Shown piece by piece: positions 22,538 to 37,500 of a stretch of DNA of 64,000 bases. Numbering within the stretch: the stretch's first letter is position 1; each line of letters opens with the position of its first letter. The notes beneath the pieces were generated by a model, which searched no databases, had not been told where the DNA came from, and worked only from the letters and a program-made list of their open reading frames with translations. Made by a program: the position numbers and the translations under genes. Location of the stretch: assembly GCA_036897095.1 (NCBI GenBank), contig JAYMSP010000094.1, forward strand, positions 1 to 64,000. Direction: 5' to 3'. This DNA comes from Plantago elongata. Lineage: Eukaryota > Streptophyta > Magnoliopsida > Lamiales > Plantaginaceae.

Positions 22538-25500
22538 CTAGTGTTTCCGCTCCCATTTCCCTTCCCGCCTGATGCTGCTATCCCTTTCTCTCCGGTCAAC
22601 CATCTGCCTAGGTTTCGCACCTCTCGATCCATGCCGTTGTCCATGTCCAAAGACAACAGACTGACCCTCAAGGGCTGACACTGTATCTGGATCCCCAACA
22701 CTACTTGTGTCACCTGAGTCCCTGCTTCCATCCAGGTTCTCTTCGACACTTCCAGTGTCATCTGATCTTTCACGTGATTGGAGAATGGTGGGAAGCTGGC
22801 CTGAGAATGACCTATTCCCAGCCAACACAACTGTCTGCACATTTCCTGTTGAAGAACTTGTACTAATTGTATCACGTTGCACATTGCGATTGCTTGTTCT
22901 CAAATTTCCCTCGTTACCTTCACGATCGTCCCTCTCACGGTACCTATCCCGCGTTCTGTTAATTAGAGAGTTTTAGAAACAAAAACAGAAGAGTAGGAAG
23001 AGCAGAAAGTAATTAGAAGCCCTCCAAATTAACAGAGCTGTAGCTACTGTATATTTCAAGATATGTCGTCATTATATGCTCTATTTATATTGTAATTTAA
23101 ACTTACCTACTCTGGCTGGATGATGGAAATTCTCGCCTTGATGGTCGTATGCCAGATTCTACTTGCTCAAGCTCGCGCTGAAGTTCTCGCTACATGAGGG
23201 AACATTTTTTTATATAATAAAAGTTGGAAAGTCAGAAATCTTGTATAAAATATTCCAAGATTCAAGGGATGTTAATGGATATTAAATTCGTCAGAAATCT
23301 TACAATTTACAATTGCAGAATGCATTATTATCATTTCATCTAAATCATTCAAATAAGGCCACTTCCGCAGCAAGCTCAAGTGAGTATATGAACTGCTATG
23401 AAGTTAAATGTTTAATGGACATATCATTTGAAGTAAATCAACCAGACATCAGACATTGTTTTTCAGAAAGGTATTCCTGATTAAATATTTGCAGCCAGAA
23501 TAGAAAGATAGATTCAGACAACTGTCAAATATATGTCTATACACTAACACACACTTCTATCTAAACGTATTTTTTTTAAATATTCACATGAAACGCATAA
23601 AAGTTTTTGATTTTTTTTATGACCAAGAGAGAAGGTGAAGTTTCATGTTCAAGGAAAACCAGCAGAACGGTCAGCACAATAGTTCTTAATCGCAAATAAT
23701 GGACCATAGAGACAAAGTGTCTTGTGCTACATCATGAAAGGGATGAGACAGACCACTGTAGAAATAAGAAACCCTAGTGTAAAAAATTAGATATATAACA
23801 TATAGCAATTATAACCCTTTAAACAACTAAACCTACATGCTTACGATTAATTAGTAACAGAGCAAAATATATTCAAAGTTCCAAATAGTTAAAATTAAAG
23901 AACAAACAAAAACCAATGCTTAAAAGACAAAACATGGCGCTAATGCTACCTCTGCTACAGCAATGGGAGACAATTGCAGTCGCTCATAGAGAAGCATAAA
24001 ATATCAGATTATCAGTAAGGAACCACTATGCTGCATGTTTCATATAGCAACTGCTGTTGACAACAGATGACACACTCAGGAAAGAAACAGTGAAAGCATT
24101 CTTCTACTGTGTTTGAACAAACAATCTAAAAGGACTGATACACTGGTAAAACCACTGTGAGCCATAGCTAGCATCTTACAACTTGCCTGTGTTTGCCTTT
24201 CTTTCTCCATGTCAAGATTGTGCCGCAACTCTCTGGTTTTTGCACGCTCAAGTTCCAGAAGTTGCTGCCTCTCAATCTCCTTTTCTACTTCACTTGTTTT
24301 CTCTCTGTATACACCAAATGCATCTTTAACCAATAGGCATAAATTCAAATTTTGTAATTAAGGAGATTTTAGGATAAATAAAGAAAGATAAAAAAAAAAC
24401 CTATCAAGTTTCTGAAGGAGTTCTGCTTCCCGTAAAGCTGCGTCCTCTAAAAATTGATTGCGAGCACGTCTCACTAGAAGCTTCTGTTGCCTTCGAGCTA
24501 ATATTTCTTCCCTGAGTTTTGCTTTCTCTCTGGTGAAAAATTGCATGGGAGGATGTAAGCTTTATACTAGTGCAAACCCTTGAGTTTAAATCTCTTTTTG
24601 CTGATTCAGAATGCTATGAAACTTAAGTTTGAATGGTTCAGCCTAATCCACAGCAATTAATAAACCAAGAAACAAATGAACCAGCCAACTAGAACATCAA
24701 AATCAAATATTCTCGGAACAATAGCAGGTGGGCAATCATCAATTTTTTTATTAGACAACTATGTACATGACAAGGATTGAGTGTACATACACGGATATAA
24801 TTTCATCCTTAATTTGCAGCAATCGCCGTTCATCCTTAGTATAAGCTGCATATCACAAATTGTTTAATTTAAGCAATAATAAATTAAATCCCCCAATAAA
24901 CTAATGTGGCAATGTATAATAATAACACTAAAAAAAGAGTCAATGTGTGGACAAATGCAAGGGACATTGGTCAATGCACTCGACATCTAGTCATCCTAGT
25001 GAGTAGAATATTTGAAAGGCCACAAGTTGTAAGAATATTTGAAAGGCCACAAGCATGCATGTCTGATAAAAACAAGGATAGTATTACTGGACAAGAATGG
25101 TAGCTGATGCCAATCTTGGTATTCCAAAGATGAATTGGACGGTTGACGTTCACGTTTTAGAAGTTCCATTTCCATTTCAGCTTCTTCTAGTTCCTGAAAA
25201 GATAAATCGAAATATAATTAAAAGATTTAAAGTAGGCAAACATAAAAAGCAAAAAGGATTACAGGACAGACCATTGTCTTGTGGTCAATTTCCTTTGCAA
25301 AGAAATCAATATATGATCTGGCAGAAGTTAAATTACCAATAACCTGCAACAAAGAAATAATGTTCATGTAATGAAGCAAGATAAACAGACAGGCGGTGAA
25401 CAAATAGCTAAAATTTCATTTGCGACACAATCATCTCGCCCTACGATAGTAATTGATACTAAGTTCAGTGATCAATCTAAACACACAATCATAGACAATT

Positions 25501-28500
25501 TAAACTGAAGAAGGATTATCAGGAAAGTCTATTATAATCAACACTTTCGGAAGGGAAAATCATTCTTATGAAAAGTACATAAGCTCCGTCAAGCAAAATA
25601 AATATTTAAACATATCAGTATCACCACAGTATTTATGAAACTAGACTACATTGCATCCAATGAAGGAAAAGTACTATACTGGACAGAAGGGAACCCCAAT
25701 CTAGATACCAGAAAAAATCTGAAGTTAAAGACAGTGGGTAGCTGTTCAGATTCAGAATCGCATACCTGAAGAATAGATTGACGTGTAGTAATAAAATCTG
25801 GAATCTGCTCCTTTGGAGAACTTGATGAGAGTACTTCCTTTAGTACCTACAGAACCAAATTACATTATGTAAGAGCATATTAAGATTATGTAAGAACATC
25901 AAACATCTACTATAAAATTTCTTCTCGGTAGTTGTTCAAGTGTAATTTTTGGTTACTACTGGGATGAAGGATTAAAACTTTAGTAGTAAAACCAAGACAT
26001 CAGAAGACTAAAGATGATAACTCAAAGCATTTCAAACGAAATAGTAGTTGTGTCATGTTGAGCTAGACCAACCAGTGTTATGCTAAAAATTGAGTTAGAA
26101 TAGGCCAAGTGTTGGAGTAAAATAATGCTCAGACTGGAATGTTGTTCAAGCAAAACCATGCCACTTCTTCCCACATGAATTATGATATCATTGGCAAACT
26201 TTAAAAGAGCTGAATTAGAAAGACACAAAGGTAATATCACTGGTCCATTATGATACTTAATAACAAACTTCCTCGCACACGCACATAGTCTTATCTAAAA
26301 GTATTTATAAGCATATACTATCAACCTGTTTAGCCTGGTCTTCATCTTTCTTAAGTCTACATAATGCTTCACAAGCACATTTCTCAAAGCCAGTGCAATA
26401 CCTTCCTACAGGCAAGAAGAGATCCAGTTCACAAGAAATTGATATTAAAACATACTCCCTCAATTTCATTTAAAAGTTGACAATTGGGTTGTTTTTTATG
26501 TGAAGTGAGTAAAAACGTTGTTTGCATTGATAAAGTTGAAAGTAGATAGTAAAGAGTAAGAGAGAATGGATGAAGTATGAAATAGAGCGATTTAGAAATT
26601 AATAAGTGGAGATAGTTGGTTTCCACCGACGGAAACGTAAACCTTATAAACAAACGGTCAAAATGGAAAATTGTAAAACTTTGAATGAGAGGGGGGGGGG
26701 GGGTGGGGGGGGGGGGGTTACTTGGGAGGCAACCATTTGGACATAAATATATCACTAGTTTGTTGGCACCAACCCCAGAATAATTACCATTTCTAGATAT
26801 TGCAATAGTTTCAATATTACTCCAAATATTTTCTGGGATCAAGGATATATCTTCAGCCGGAGAATAAAGGAAAATACTGGCAACGAGCGCCAATGAAAAC
26901 TGAGTCAATGGCCCATAACATGTAGGCAGTGCAAAAGTTGTCAGACATTGAAGAATACTGTCAGCTGCTGCCAGAAATGACTGTAATGTATTCCGTCCAG
27001 CAAATGGTATGTAGCTGATAAGAAGTGACGTTGCATGAGTTCTTAAGAGCAACGATGTGTCGGATGATGCCACTAGAGCCACCTGATCCCACGTAGCCGA
27101 GACCAGAAGAGAAAGAAACCGCTCCGGAGTTAAATTTAATAGATCAGAAGACTCTATCGTAATTTCAGTTTTTGAAGGCAAAAAGTTCCTCCCATCAACA
27201 TCTTGACCAACAACTCTGCCCAAGTGCTTTAATGCAATATAACGTTGCTCAGGTTCGGGATGCCCAAGCATGGCCAAGAAGAGATCAACAAAAGGAATTT
27301 CAGCTTGATCGTTGTCTTCATGTTTTCTTGCTAGTAATACAGTCAGTAATTTATCAGTTTGTAGCCTCCAACACATATTTGGGGCACAATTAGAGAAGTT
27401 CTTAATCGCTGAACAAACATTAGCAATCGCATTATCTGAAACTGACAGAGGCAGGGCCAATATTGAGTCTAGCAGTAAAAATGCAACCTCCCAACAATGG
27501 CTTTCCTGAAGCAGCAAAATCATTTTAATAAATTCTTCAAGACTGGTTCTGCAAACATCTGGGAACTCAACAACAAGTTCACTCGGAGTAAATTTCTCAG
27601 CGTCTGAAGAAACAGATACTTTATCAGCACACAAACATAAGCACCTTAAATAAATGAAACAGTCAGCAGTTGTTACAGCCAATTTCTTTGCCAAGGTTTG
27701 ATGTATTATCCAGCATTTCTCCAAACTCGGATTGAGCTTTGAAATGAGAGTCTCTAAGTTATTGCAAAGGGACTTTATTTCCTCCAAAGTCAATTGGCCA
27801 GCATTTTGGCCAACATCAGTAACTGAAGTAATGTCGTCCAGATGCTTTTCCTGCACATCGGTAGGAGAAGGCCTAAATATGTCATTAAGAAGCCAGGTGG
27901 ATTTGGAAGAATCATCAATTGTAGCAATGTTAGCATCAGAATGCAGGGTCGTTTCAAGTGAAATGATTCCCCAGCCCCTCAAACCACCAATGAGTATGTG
28001 CTTACAGTTTTCCATGAGAACCTGATATGCACAAAGATAATCTGGAAAAACAGTTGTTTCCTCAAAAGAAGCAAACTCAGCCCAAAAAACGGCCGACTGC
28101 AATATTCCTGTTTTACTCTGGAATGATAGGTCACCAAACATAGTACCCAAAACAAATATTGTCAGTGCAGGGCATCTTCCTCTTTCAAATGTAGCACCCT
28201 GATTCTCATCAGCAAATCTGATGTATTTGAAAAGGTCACCAAAACATATTGATTCAAAATTCTCACATGACCCGTCTATTAACAGTTTCTCTTCATCAGG
28301 AACCTTAGTTAGGGAATAAACGATAATAGGCTTTAATAAGCACAATAATGAATCAAGAAATGCCACATCACAGTACGAGGTCCTACAAAGGGCCACTAGG
28401 ACCTGCACCACTCTGGGTATCTCTGGAACCATTGCTTCCATGTGCTCAACTACAATGACTTCAAGCATATACAGAATGATAGCTTTTGCATTTTTGGCAA

Positions 28501-31500
28501 CAAAACCTTTGAAATAATCGGACTTGTGCAGGAAAAGTTGATCCTTCTCGCTTTGGACAACTGGCCAGGAACACAGATTTGCAAACCAGCCTAAGAGATC
28601 GGGCACGACTGTTGAAGAAAGAAATTTCAATTGCAAACCAACAGCTTCCATAATAGTCTCACCAAATTCTTCAAATTCTTTCTTCAAATTTGGAAATAAT
28701 TTACCAATTTCAGGATAAAAAGCATTAAAAGATTGCAGCGCATCTTGATCGTAATTTTTGGACTCATCCCCAGACTTCATATTGGGGTGAACACTGATTT
28801 GTTTAATACTTTTGTTTACATTCTTCTGATCAGTCGTGCTATCTATTAGAGAGAGGTCATCACAGAATATAAACAAGAGATGTGTCAACTGTGACAAATC
28901 AGAAACGAGGAAGAGCCGCTCTTTGATGTACTGTTTCGCATTACGCGCCACGGCCATCCAACCGAAGTACCTTACCAGAGGGAAAGGAGAAGATGAAAAT
29001 GCAGGTACTTTTAGCAGCCAGACCAAAGTAGGAATCATGTTTGAGAACTGAAACCCACTTCTAACGTTGATTGAAACTTCAGATCTTTCACAGGTGCCAC
29101 TTGAAGCGAGGACCAATCTCTGAAGAAGTGACCAGCTACGTTGCACTTCAGGCAGCCCAGAAGAGCTTAACTGCTTATTCCCTTCCTTCAGTTGCAAGTT
29201 TAATGATTCTGCAAACTTTAATATCAAATCAACAACATGCTCTGGAGAACAGCAGAGTCTGGTCCCTGAATGCAATAAAAATAGTAGGCCCCACATCAGA
29301 ATTTCACGGGTGGAATGTTCACCAAACACATCCTTCTGCAGATGCCGAATTAAAAAACTGCACAGAAGTGATTGATTCTGTCGAATCAAAGTGACAGCAT
29401 CTGCCAAAAGAGTATCTTCCTGGGAAAACTTCAAAACTTCCTCATCCCCTTCAGCTGATCCACCAATCTCATCCACCAAATCCCCTTTATGGTACTTCCT
29501 ATCCAAGTTGGCTGCCTCAATCAGAAGTTCAATGACAACTCTATCTCTTTTCCTTTCAATATCAGCCACCAGTTTCAAGTCTTTTTCTTTTGGTAGGAAA
29601 TTTCTACTGATATCTGCAATTCCAGGATTCTCACTGGACCTCATACCAAGAAATTTTCCCAACTCAGGTGATAAACCCTTATTAGACATTATAGCGCTAG
29701 GAACAATGTAACATTCTGCTGCGAGAAGCAAAGCATCTATGGCAACATCGTGGCTCTCAAGAGATATCTGACCCTGTGAGTGCAAGTCCAGAGCTAAACG
29801 CCTAAATTCAGAGGCCTTCAGCTCACAATCTCTATAATTCATAAGTTGTGTATAATCAGACAGCAAATTGTACAACCCTGTATCCTTACCCATATCTGAT
29901 CCAAGATTGTTCTGGAAATGGCTGCATAATTTCTTCTGATCAACTTTATTGAGCTCCAAAGTTTTAAGATGGCTTGCATCAGAAAATTTTATGTCTGCAG
30001 TTGCAGGAAAAAGAGTTAGTGGCAATCTATTGAGTTCCTTTGGAGCAAAGAGAAGACCAGCATCTTCAGGAGCCTCGGTTTTTCCATTATTATCAACATC
30101 ATCGGCTTCTGCATCTGCACACGGAGCAGAAAAAACTTTCACATTGGATTGTTCTTGCTCGTTTGCGTTGGATGAGTACGCTCCACTTCGAGAGGAGGAA
30201 GCTGCCAACGATTGTGGCTTGTCGATCACTACAGAAGAAGGTTTGCAACTATCTATATCATGTGGCAACTGCAAGTGGGCATCCAAAACTGAAAGAAGCA
30301 CACTGCACATAGAATGCTAAGTTTGTAAACATATGTTGCACTGTTTATGTATGTATGACTAACAACTGCATAAGAAAGCCATTTACAGAATACCTCACGG
30401 TTTGAAATATGCTCATGGAATGAAAACTGATCACACTATTTACAGAATCAACAGAGTAAAAAATGCAGAAGAAAACCAACAACAAAAAAGAAGAAAAGTA
30501 AATGAATGTTTGTTCTAAAAAATGAACAAAATTGAGTGAGTCGGTTCTTGTTGTTATTACCTAGGAGAAACTGACCCACGTCTCCATTCAGTTTCCAATG
30601 CTGGAAGCACAGAAGCCTTCTTAATGGCTATGCGGATTACATTTACTGCAATTGCACAATTCCTATCCTGATTTTCCATAGAAATGAAAGATTCACTTCC
30701 AAATACAATGCCGTTTGAAGGGTTTACTGCAGGATCCAGAAAAGGCTCCAACATCTCCACCAAGAAAAGTATCCGGTGTTTAGCATCCTGAAACATGTCA
30801 GTATAAAGGTTAGACAAGCCAACTGGTTGACAAGTGATGTGTTCTAACCCACATTCAAACTGACAACTATTAGCCTGTTTGGCATGTCATTCAGGTTTAA
30901 AGACATGGAAGGACCTTATATTTTGCTATTATATCATCCATGTTGCCAGAGAGTGCCAGAATAATATATTTGAGGGCAGCACGTGCACGGGGGAGTGAGT
31001 ACCGAGCGCCCTGTTAGAATAAAGAAAGAGAGGCGTATCAATGACAGGGTGTGGCAATAGCAGTGGATGAACATAGCTAGCAAACAAGATGATGGATAAC
31101 CAATTTAAGTACAATAACTAAATCTATATAAGTTGCACTTCTCCAAAATAATCAAATTGCTACCACCACTATTTATATGCATCCTATACATTTTCCAGCA
31201 GAGATCTGAACCATTTAGAGCCTAATGTTCTTTCAACTTCATAAACTATAGAACAAGAAGAATCAGTCATATATCCAATACACACAACTAGATTCGATTC
31301 CATGTTCAAACCTCATTTGCCAATAGAAGTAGTCTGGGGAAAGAAGTAAATAAAGTGTTTTTATGAATCACTCTTCTTCCTGGAGACACGTTCTCACGTA
31401 GCTCTTTTCTTTTGTCCATGACCAGAACGATGAACAGACAGTAAAACAAAAGGAGCACAATTCAATGCTTATGAGCACAAAACGAACTAACAAAAGACTG

Positions 31501-34500
31501 CATTTAAGAAAACACCACAATAAGCATGTGTGTAGTGTACCTGGATGACACCTAGAAGGTCCTCTAGGAGCTCCATAGCCAAGTCCACCTGTAATTGGGG
31601 TATAAGAAACACACTGATAAAGAGAGTTACACAGATGATGAATCCATATAACGCATGATCTGTTTAAGACTCACACAACCTTTGCAATTACTTGGGCTAT
31701 CCATGGAGCCAAGACCCCAGAACAAAGATCAATTAGAACGCATGCTGCCTTAGCCTGCAAAGGAATGAGGACTGAAGCAGCTTGTCCACTAACTCAATTT
31801 CAGGTAATCAAAGAGAACACTTGTAAACTTGACAACAACAGAGCTTTCCCAAAAGATTCTTATCTTTTCCATGGAATTAAGAACATAAGCAGCTGAAACA
31901 TACATGTGATCGTGAATAAGATGACAAATAGCCAGAACTAGCACGGAGAAGAGAGCTGTAAATTGTCGAGGATGTAGTTGCAGCAATCTGCAAAGACAAT
32001 AGGAGATCTATGTTCAAATAGCCACAAATTATAAAAAAACATACTTTTAGACCATATCATACCTGAGACATCGCATTTTGTACAAATGGTTGTTTCCAAG
32101 GAGAAAACTTGTCATCTATTTGGTAAGGACTGTTGACAGTAGGTCGAAGTGCTACACCAGCACACAGTAAAAGGCCAAATAAACTAGTGTCAATACGAAT
32201 TCAATATTTTGCAATTAATCTAGATGAAGAACCAGCTGCTAAAACTTAAAACTTCGCAAGAATTTTAAGCTAAAAATATATATATATATATATATATATA
32301 GGAACTATCTTCACTACCAGTCTACCACCACCTAAAGCTGAAATAGGTGCTACTGTGTAAAATGTGAAACCTAGACCTTCTTGAGATATGAACCGTTTCA
32401 TGAACATGGTGGGTGCTGAGGGAGGAATAGTTGAAAAGCACAGGGCAGGATGGCTGTTTAAGCGTGAAGGAATGAGGTGACGTTGGAATCAGGTTTAGTT
32501 GTGAATTTTGGAGGATGAAGATGATGATTGGCAGGGGAAAGGCGAGCTTTTTAATTTTTAGTTTCTTAATATTAGACCAACTTTAGATAATTAGATTTTC
32601 AGAACTTCTAACAATTTGATTCGTTTTAAGTAAAATTCTTTCCGTCCCATGAACATGAAGAATGTATCATTCACATGATTTTTATTGTTTTTGTCTATTT
32701 AATATTCAACAATGGAAAGAAATTGGTGTATATTATTTTATAAAAGTCTCCTGGGACAGTCTTTATTTTGGGATTAAAAGGACGACAACCATTATGCTTA
32801 TTATAGCCATAGGCATTTATTGTTTTTACTAAGAACATTTGGTGTTATACATGCACAGTAAAATGTAATTTTTGTTAAGCAATAGTTAACATTTTATGTT
32901 AAAAGACTGAAATGTACACCTATAAAATAGTTGATAATACAAAACAACATTCAACAACACAAAATGTTCACTCATAAGACATTAGTGATAGTTTAAAACC
33001 TCATACTTAAGGAACATGGATCAAGTCCCTCAAGTACCACCTGGACAAACATAAGACAAAATGTTTAAATAAGCCAACCATATACTCCCTCCATCCCGAA
33101 TTCAACTTCCCGCATTCCATTTTGGGACGTCCCAATTTCAACTCACCATTTCTGAAATGGAACATCATTATCATACTTTATTCACTCAAACTCTCTCTCC
33201 TACTTTATTCGCTCTTTTCTTAAAACTTGTGCCCGGGCCCGCAGAATGTTTAATCCGGACGGAGGAGGCATTTCTTAGTTACTGTCCAGTGCAAAATGTG
33301 TTGTGAAAAGTCCACATTGCCCTGCTTGACCAGCAAAAAGAGGTCATGTGACCACCTAGACAGTCGCCATGACAGTCTATGCACACGCCTAATATAAATT
33401 AAACATGTCCCTGATAAATTTTATTTTTTTTTTGAATATCACACACGACAAACGCTACAATATTAAGTACTCCTTTTATGTAATTGAGAGGAGAGTTTCT
33501 TGAATTGGCGGAAAACATGTCTTCAAAAGGCGAAATAGACGATCGTTCTAGTAGTGTTAGGGTACAACGTGGTTCAACACAAAAAATTTAGACCTGGGTG
33601 TAAGTAAGGGATGGACATGACACTAATACTTGTACCGCCACGGCTAACTCGCACAAATGGGAATCGTGATCAGAAAAATTGTAGATATTGATATATTTTA
33701 TCTGTTTGTAAGTCCAGCACCAACCAACCGCCACTACGGTCATCATCGATCCGCTTATTTTCGAAAGACCAGTTAAGCTATTTTGAATGGGGTTTTTTTT
33801 ACAAAACCACCCCCTTGAGATAATGTTTCCTTACACAAACTTATTCATGCTGTTTATGGTCAAAAGTCAACAAAAATAAATGACATGATCATAAGTCAAA
33901 TCCAGAAAAAAAATTATAGCGCCCTTATACATATTGGACTCCCAAATTTTACCTGCCAGGGAGCGTAAAAGTAAATGTTTTTACCTGGGAAGAAAGGGAA
34001 AGTGGTTTTAGAAGCAATGATCTGATTATTATTGATACAACCAGAGGCAAATGTAATATGCACTACATATTATTGGGATTTAAAAATAAAAAGAAAGGGT
34101 ACTAAGATAAAGCAAGAATGTTGTATATATGGTCCATCAATTGAGAGCAAAGAAAGGGTGCTATAAGCAAACCAAATGATGCATTTTGTTCATCAAGTCA
34201 TGCCAAGGGGTGTATACGTAAGCAAACTTTTGAGAACATACTAGTGAACTGACAAAATGAGTTCTAGAGGTATGTAAGTAATTAAAAAAGTTAATGAATG
34301 TACTGAATTGAAAGTTCATATAAGAAGGCCATAATGATGCATTTTAAGAGCATCTATGTGTTGGATTACCTACCAGGGGGAGTATAAGTATTGCAAAAAT
34401 GAAAGAATTAAGTTAAATTTGGGGTTTCATATTTTCATATATTTGAAAGAGAAAAAAAATCCATTTTTTCCATTACTTTCTGAATTTGCAAACATAAAGG

Positions 34501-37500
34501 GCGTGGCGTCAGCTCACATAAAACTAATGTTGACCAAGATATTTAATGACGGGCTGGGAAAGTAACAAACTAACGGAGCTCATATTTTTTCTGTAATTTC
34601 ACCATTATCCAAGGGATGTTTCTGTAAAAAAAACCATTCAATCGTGTATCCTGCTTTTTGGGTAGTAGATATGTTGCAGGAAATTATTTGGTTCAAGCGG
34701 TGACTGAGTCATGTTTAGTTAATTATGAGTATTTAAGGGAATAAGAGTTGAATAAAGAATAATATTTTGTTGTTCTGCAGTTCCACATGGGTTGCAGTCT
34801 TGCAAATTAGTCTTTTAATTAGCTTGATTGTGGTAAATTGCTTTATGGGTTGGTCATTGTGATGGTATTTTGAATCGTCTACCCTATGTTCTGTGTAATT
34901 AGTGTATTTGCAGGAGTAACCAATTGTCTAATCCCAATTTATTCAACATTTTGCGCATGCCCAATATCATTGATTCATTTGTAGTTTGTTAAGCCCTTTT
35001 TTTTTTTTTTTTTTTGTGATGGACTGCTTTTTGTGCGTGCCGACAAACAATCAACATAGACTTAAAGATGCTTGTGCCTGGTAACGAACATTATAATGCC
35101 CGTGCTCAGCACAAAATAAGTAGTGCCAGTGCTCAGATAATAAAAGTAGTGGCATGCCCATGCCCGGTAATAAAAAGTAGGGAATTATTTTCTAGTCGTC
35201 ATTCATTTTCATTTACAAAAAAGCAAAATAAAAGCTAAACAAAACAAAATGGTTAACCACAAACTAAACAAAAATTATACGTATGGATTTAGCAATTCTT
35301 TTTCCAAGGGATCTTGAAGCAATGAGATGATCCTAGAGCAAAAAACTGGAAAAAAAACAAATCGAACCTGGAAGTAATGCTTGTATTAGTGGCAAGGACA
35401 ACCATATGTCAGATGTGTTCTCTGCAAGCCTTCTGCAGTGCAACGGCTGAAACAGGAAGAAAATAAGTTCTCTTGATGATGCAATATAGAGTAGACATAA
35501 TTATAGTACATGTATTGTATAATTCATTTTTCACGTGCAACCAACCTCAGATGCAAAAGCATAAAGTACATGCATTAGTCCTTCTTCAACTGCAGCATTA
35601 TCTAGAAGATTTAAGCACGAGGGATCTGTATAATCATTGTGAATTTGAAATTCCTTCCCAAACAAGTCAGAAAAGTCATTTAAGAAAGTCTGACGGCAAG
35701 CATTAGAATTTGAAGCCCCATCATCCCCAGAAGATGTGATGTCAGAAGCTGTTGTATGTGCTTCCGTCGTGATAGGCTCATTGAGCCTGAACAGAATTCT
35801 TGATACCTATAATTCACAAGGTTGAGATGAAACATTAGGTGGAGGTGGCTTGCAATCAACTAGCTGTAGTACAATACTATTATGATCTTCACTCGACCCC
35901 AGGCTTTCTTATAATACACACATTCTTACAAATTTACCACCCAATTTAATTTTGTATTTCATTTGTTTATTTAAACACTACCCCACTAAAAATTATTTCT
36001 TCATTCTTTACTCAAATAATACCTCATTAAATTTTTTATAAATTCTTTAATCACTTTTCTCTTAATCATTGTGCATGAAGAAAATGGGAAGCTCTTAGCA
36101 AAACAGAGAGTGAAAACATTCTCACCGTCCTGCACACATCTCCCAATTTAGGATCTTTACAAGCCTTTCTGAGCAGCATAAACAATGCATCGGGACGGAA
36201 TACCACATGGCTCGAAATAGGTAAGAACAACAGCGTGTTTCTTGATCTCCTTGGCTGTGCATAGCAAAAGAAGTAACGTTTTAGCTATCAAGTTACGCCG
36301 AAGTCAAATAAAAAACAAGGCCCAAGTCAGTACATGAAGTAGTTTAACTGATATTGGAAAAAAAATTCAAATTGTTCTATTGTACAGATAAAATTATCTT
36401 ATCCAGAAGTGTTTCATGCCTTTCAGAAGTGCCAAATGTTATAGTAGCAAGTGTTCAAAGTTCAAACTTAATCACATGATGGAAGAGACTTCATGCATCC
36501 AACAATTCCTACAAAATATGGAAATGTATTTAATTTTATTTATGGGGAAGGAGTTAAAGTTCTACTCCATGATCATGAAAGAATCAAAGAAGAAATTACA
36601 TACTCCCTCCGTCCCGAGTTCATCTTCCCGCGGGACCGGGCACAAGTATTAATAAAAAAGTGAATTAAGTATGAGAGAAAGTGATAAAGTATGAAAAATA
36701 GTAAATAAAGTAGGAGAGATGGTGAGAGTGCTATAATATTGTATACTAATTGTGCAACATTGTGTGTAAATTGTGGATTTTTGTGTATTTACAAATTGTG
36801 TATTGTTGTATATTAATTGTGCGGATAAATCTTTTTATGTAGACTCTCAGGACTTTCTGGATTCTCAGGAGAGTTTCTCTAAAAACTTCACAACATGTGA
36901 TACCCTATATCATTGGCTATGCACATGAATGTTAAAAAATTAAGGCTACCTTTGGGGTGATTCTAAAATAAAATTCATGAGGGCTCAGTATTAATCCAAT
37001 TAGATGTGTATGGCTCATCAGGAACCAGCCAGAATTGCATAACCCTGAACTGCACAGATAATAGTACCCAGGAAATGGTTATCCCATCTGACAAGAACCA
37101 AATGCAATTGCATGATTTAAGCTACATAGGTAGTTTGTTCTTCAACACGGTGACAAAAATGTCGCCATTTTGAGGGGAGATTGTGATAACCCGTAACTTA
37201 AAATCCACATAAATGTTCTAAGATGGTGTGAGACATTTTGGATGGCTTAAAACAACGAAACCGTGAGGGCACCAGCCAAATCAGAATATATCATATTAAA
37301 CCCAATGACATCTGTGTGGCTCATATTATAGTCATTCCGGTTCCTTTCGAAATATTTTGCCGAGTCTTCCCAACAAAAGTGCACTAATCTAGGTGCAGAG
37401 TTGGAAAGTATAAAAACCATCAGAATGTACTCCAAATTTCCTCAACTTAATCAGGTTGCAGCCTCTCTCACTTATGATGATTGGGCCGGGATAGCATCGC

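Noticed and set aside
26429-26787. Continuation of the long open frame past exon 17
   Set aside because: The frame runs into a Stowaway MITE and a poly-C stretch (on the coding strand). A proper donor at 26788 (AATG|GTAATT) leads in phase to the next conserved exon.
31321-31420. Possible extra exon of the large gene (open frame ending in a GT donor)
   Set aside because: Adding it would interrupt GVIQ|GARYSL, which is continuous in the homologues I recall, and the exons at 31588-31541 and 31010-30915 already join in phase without it.
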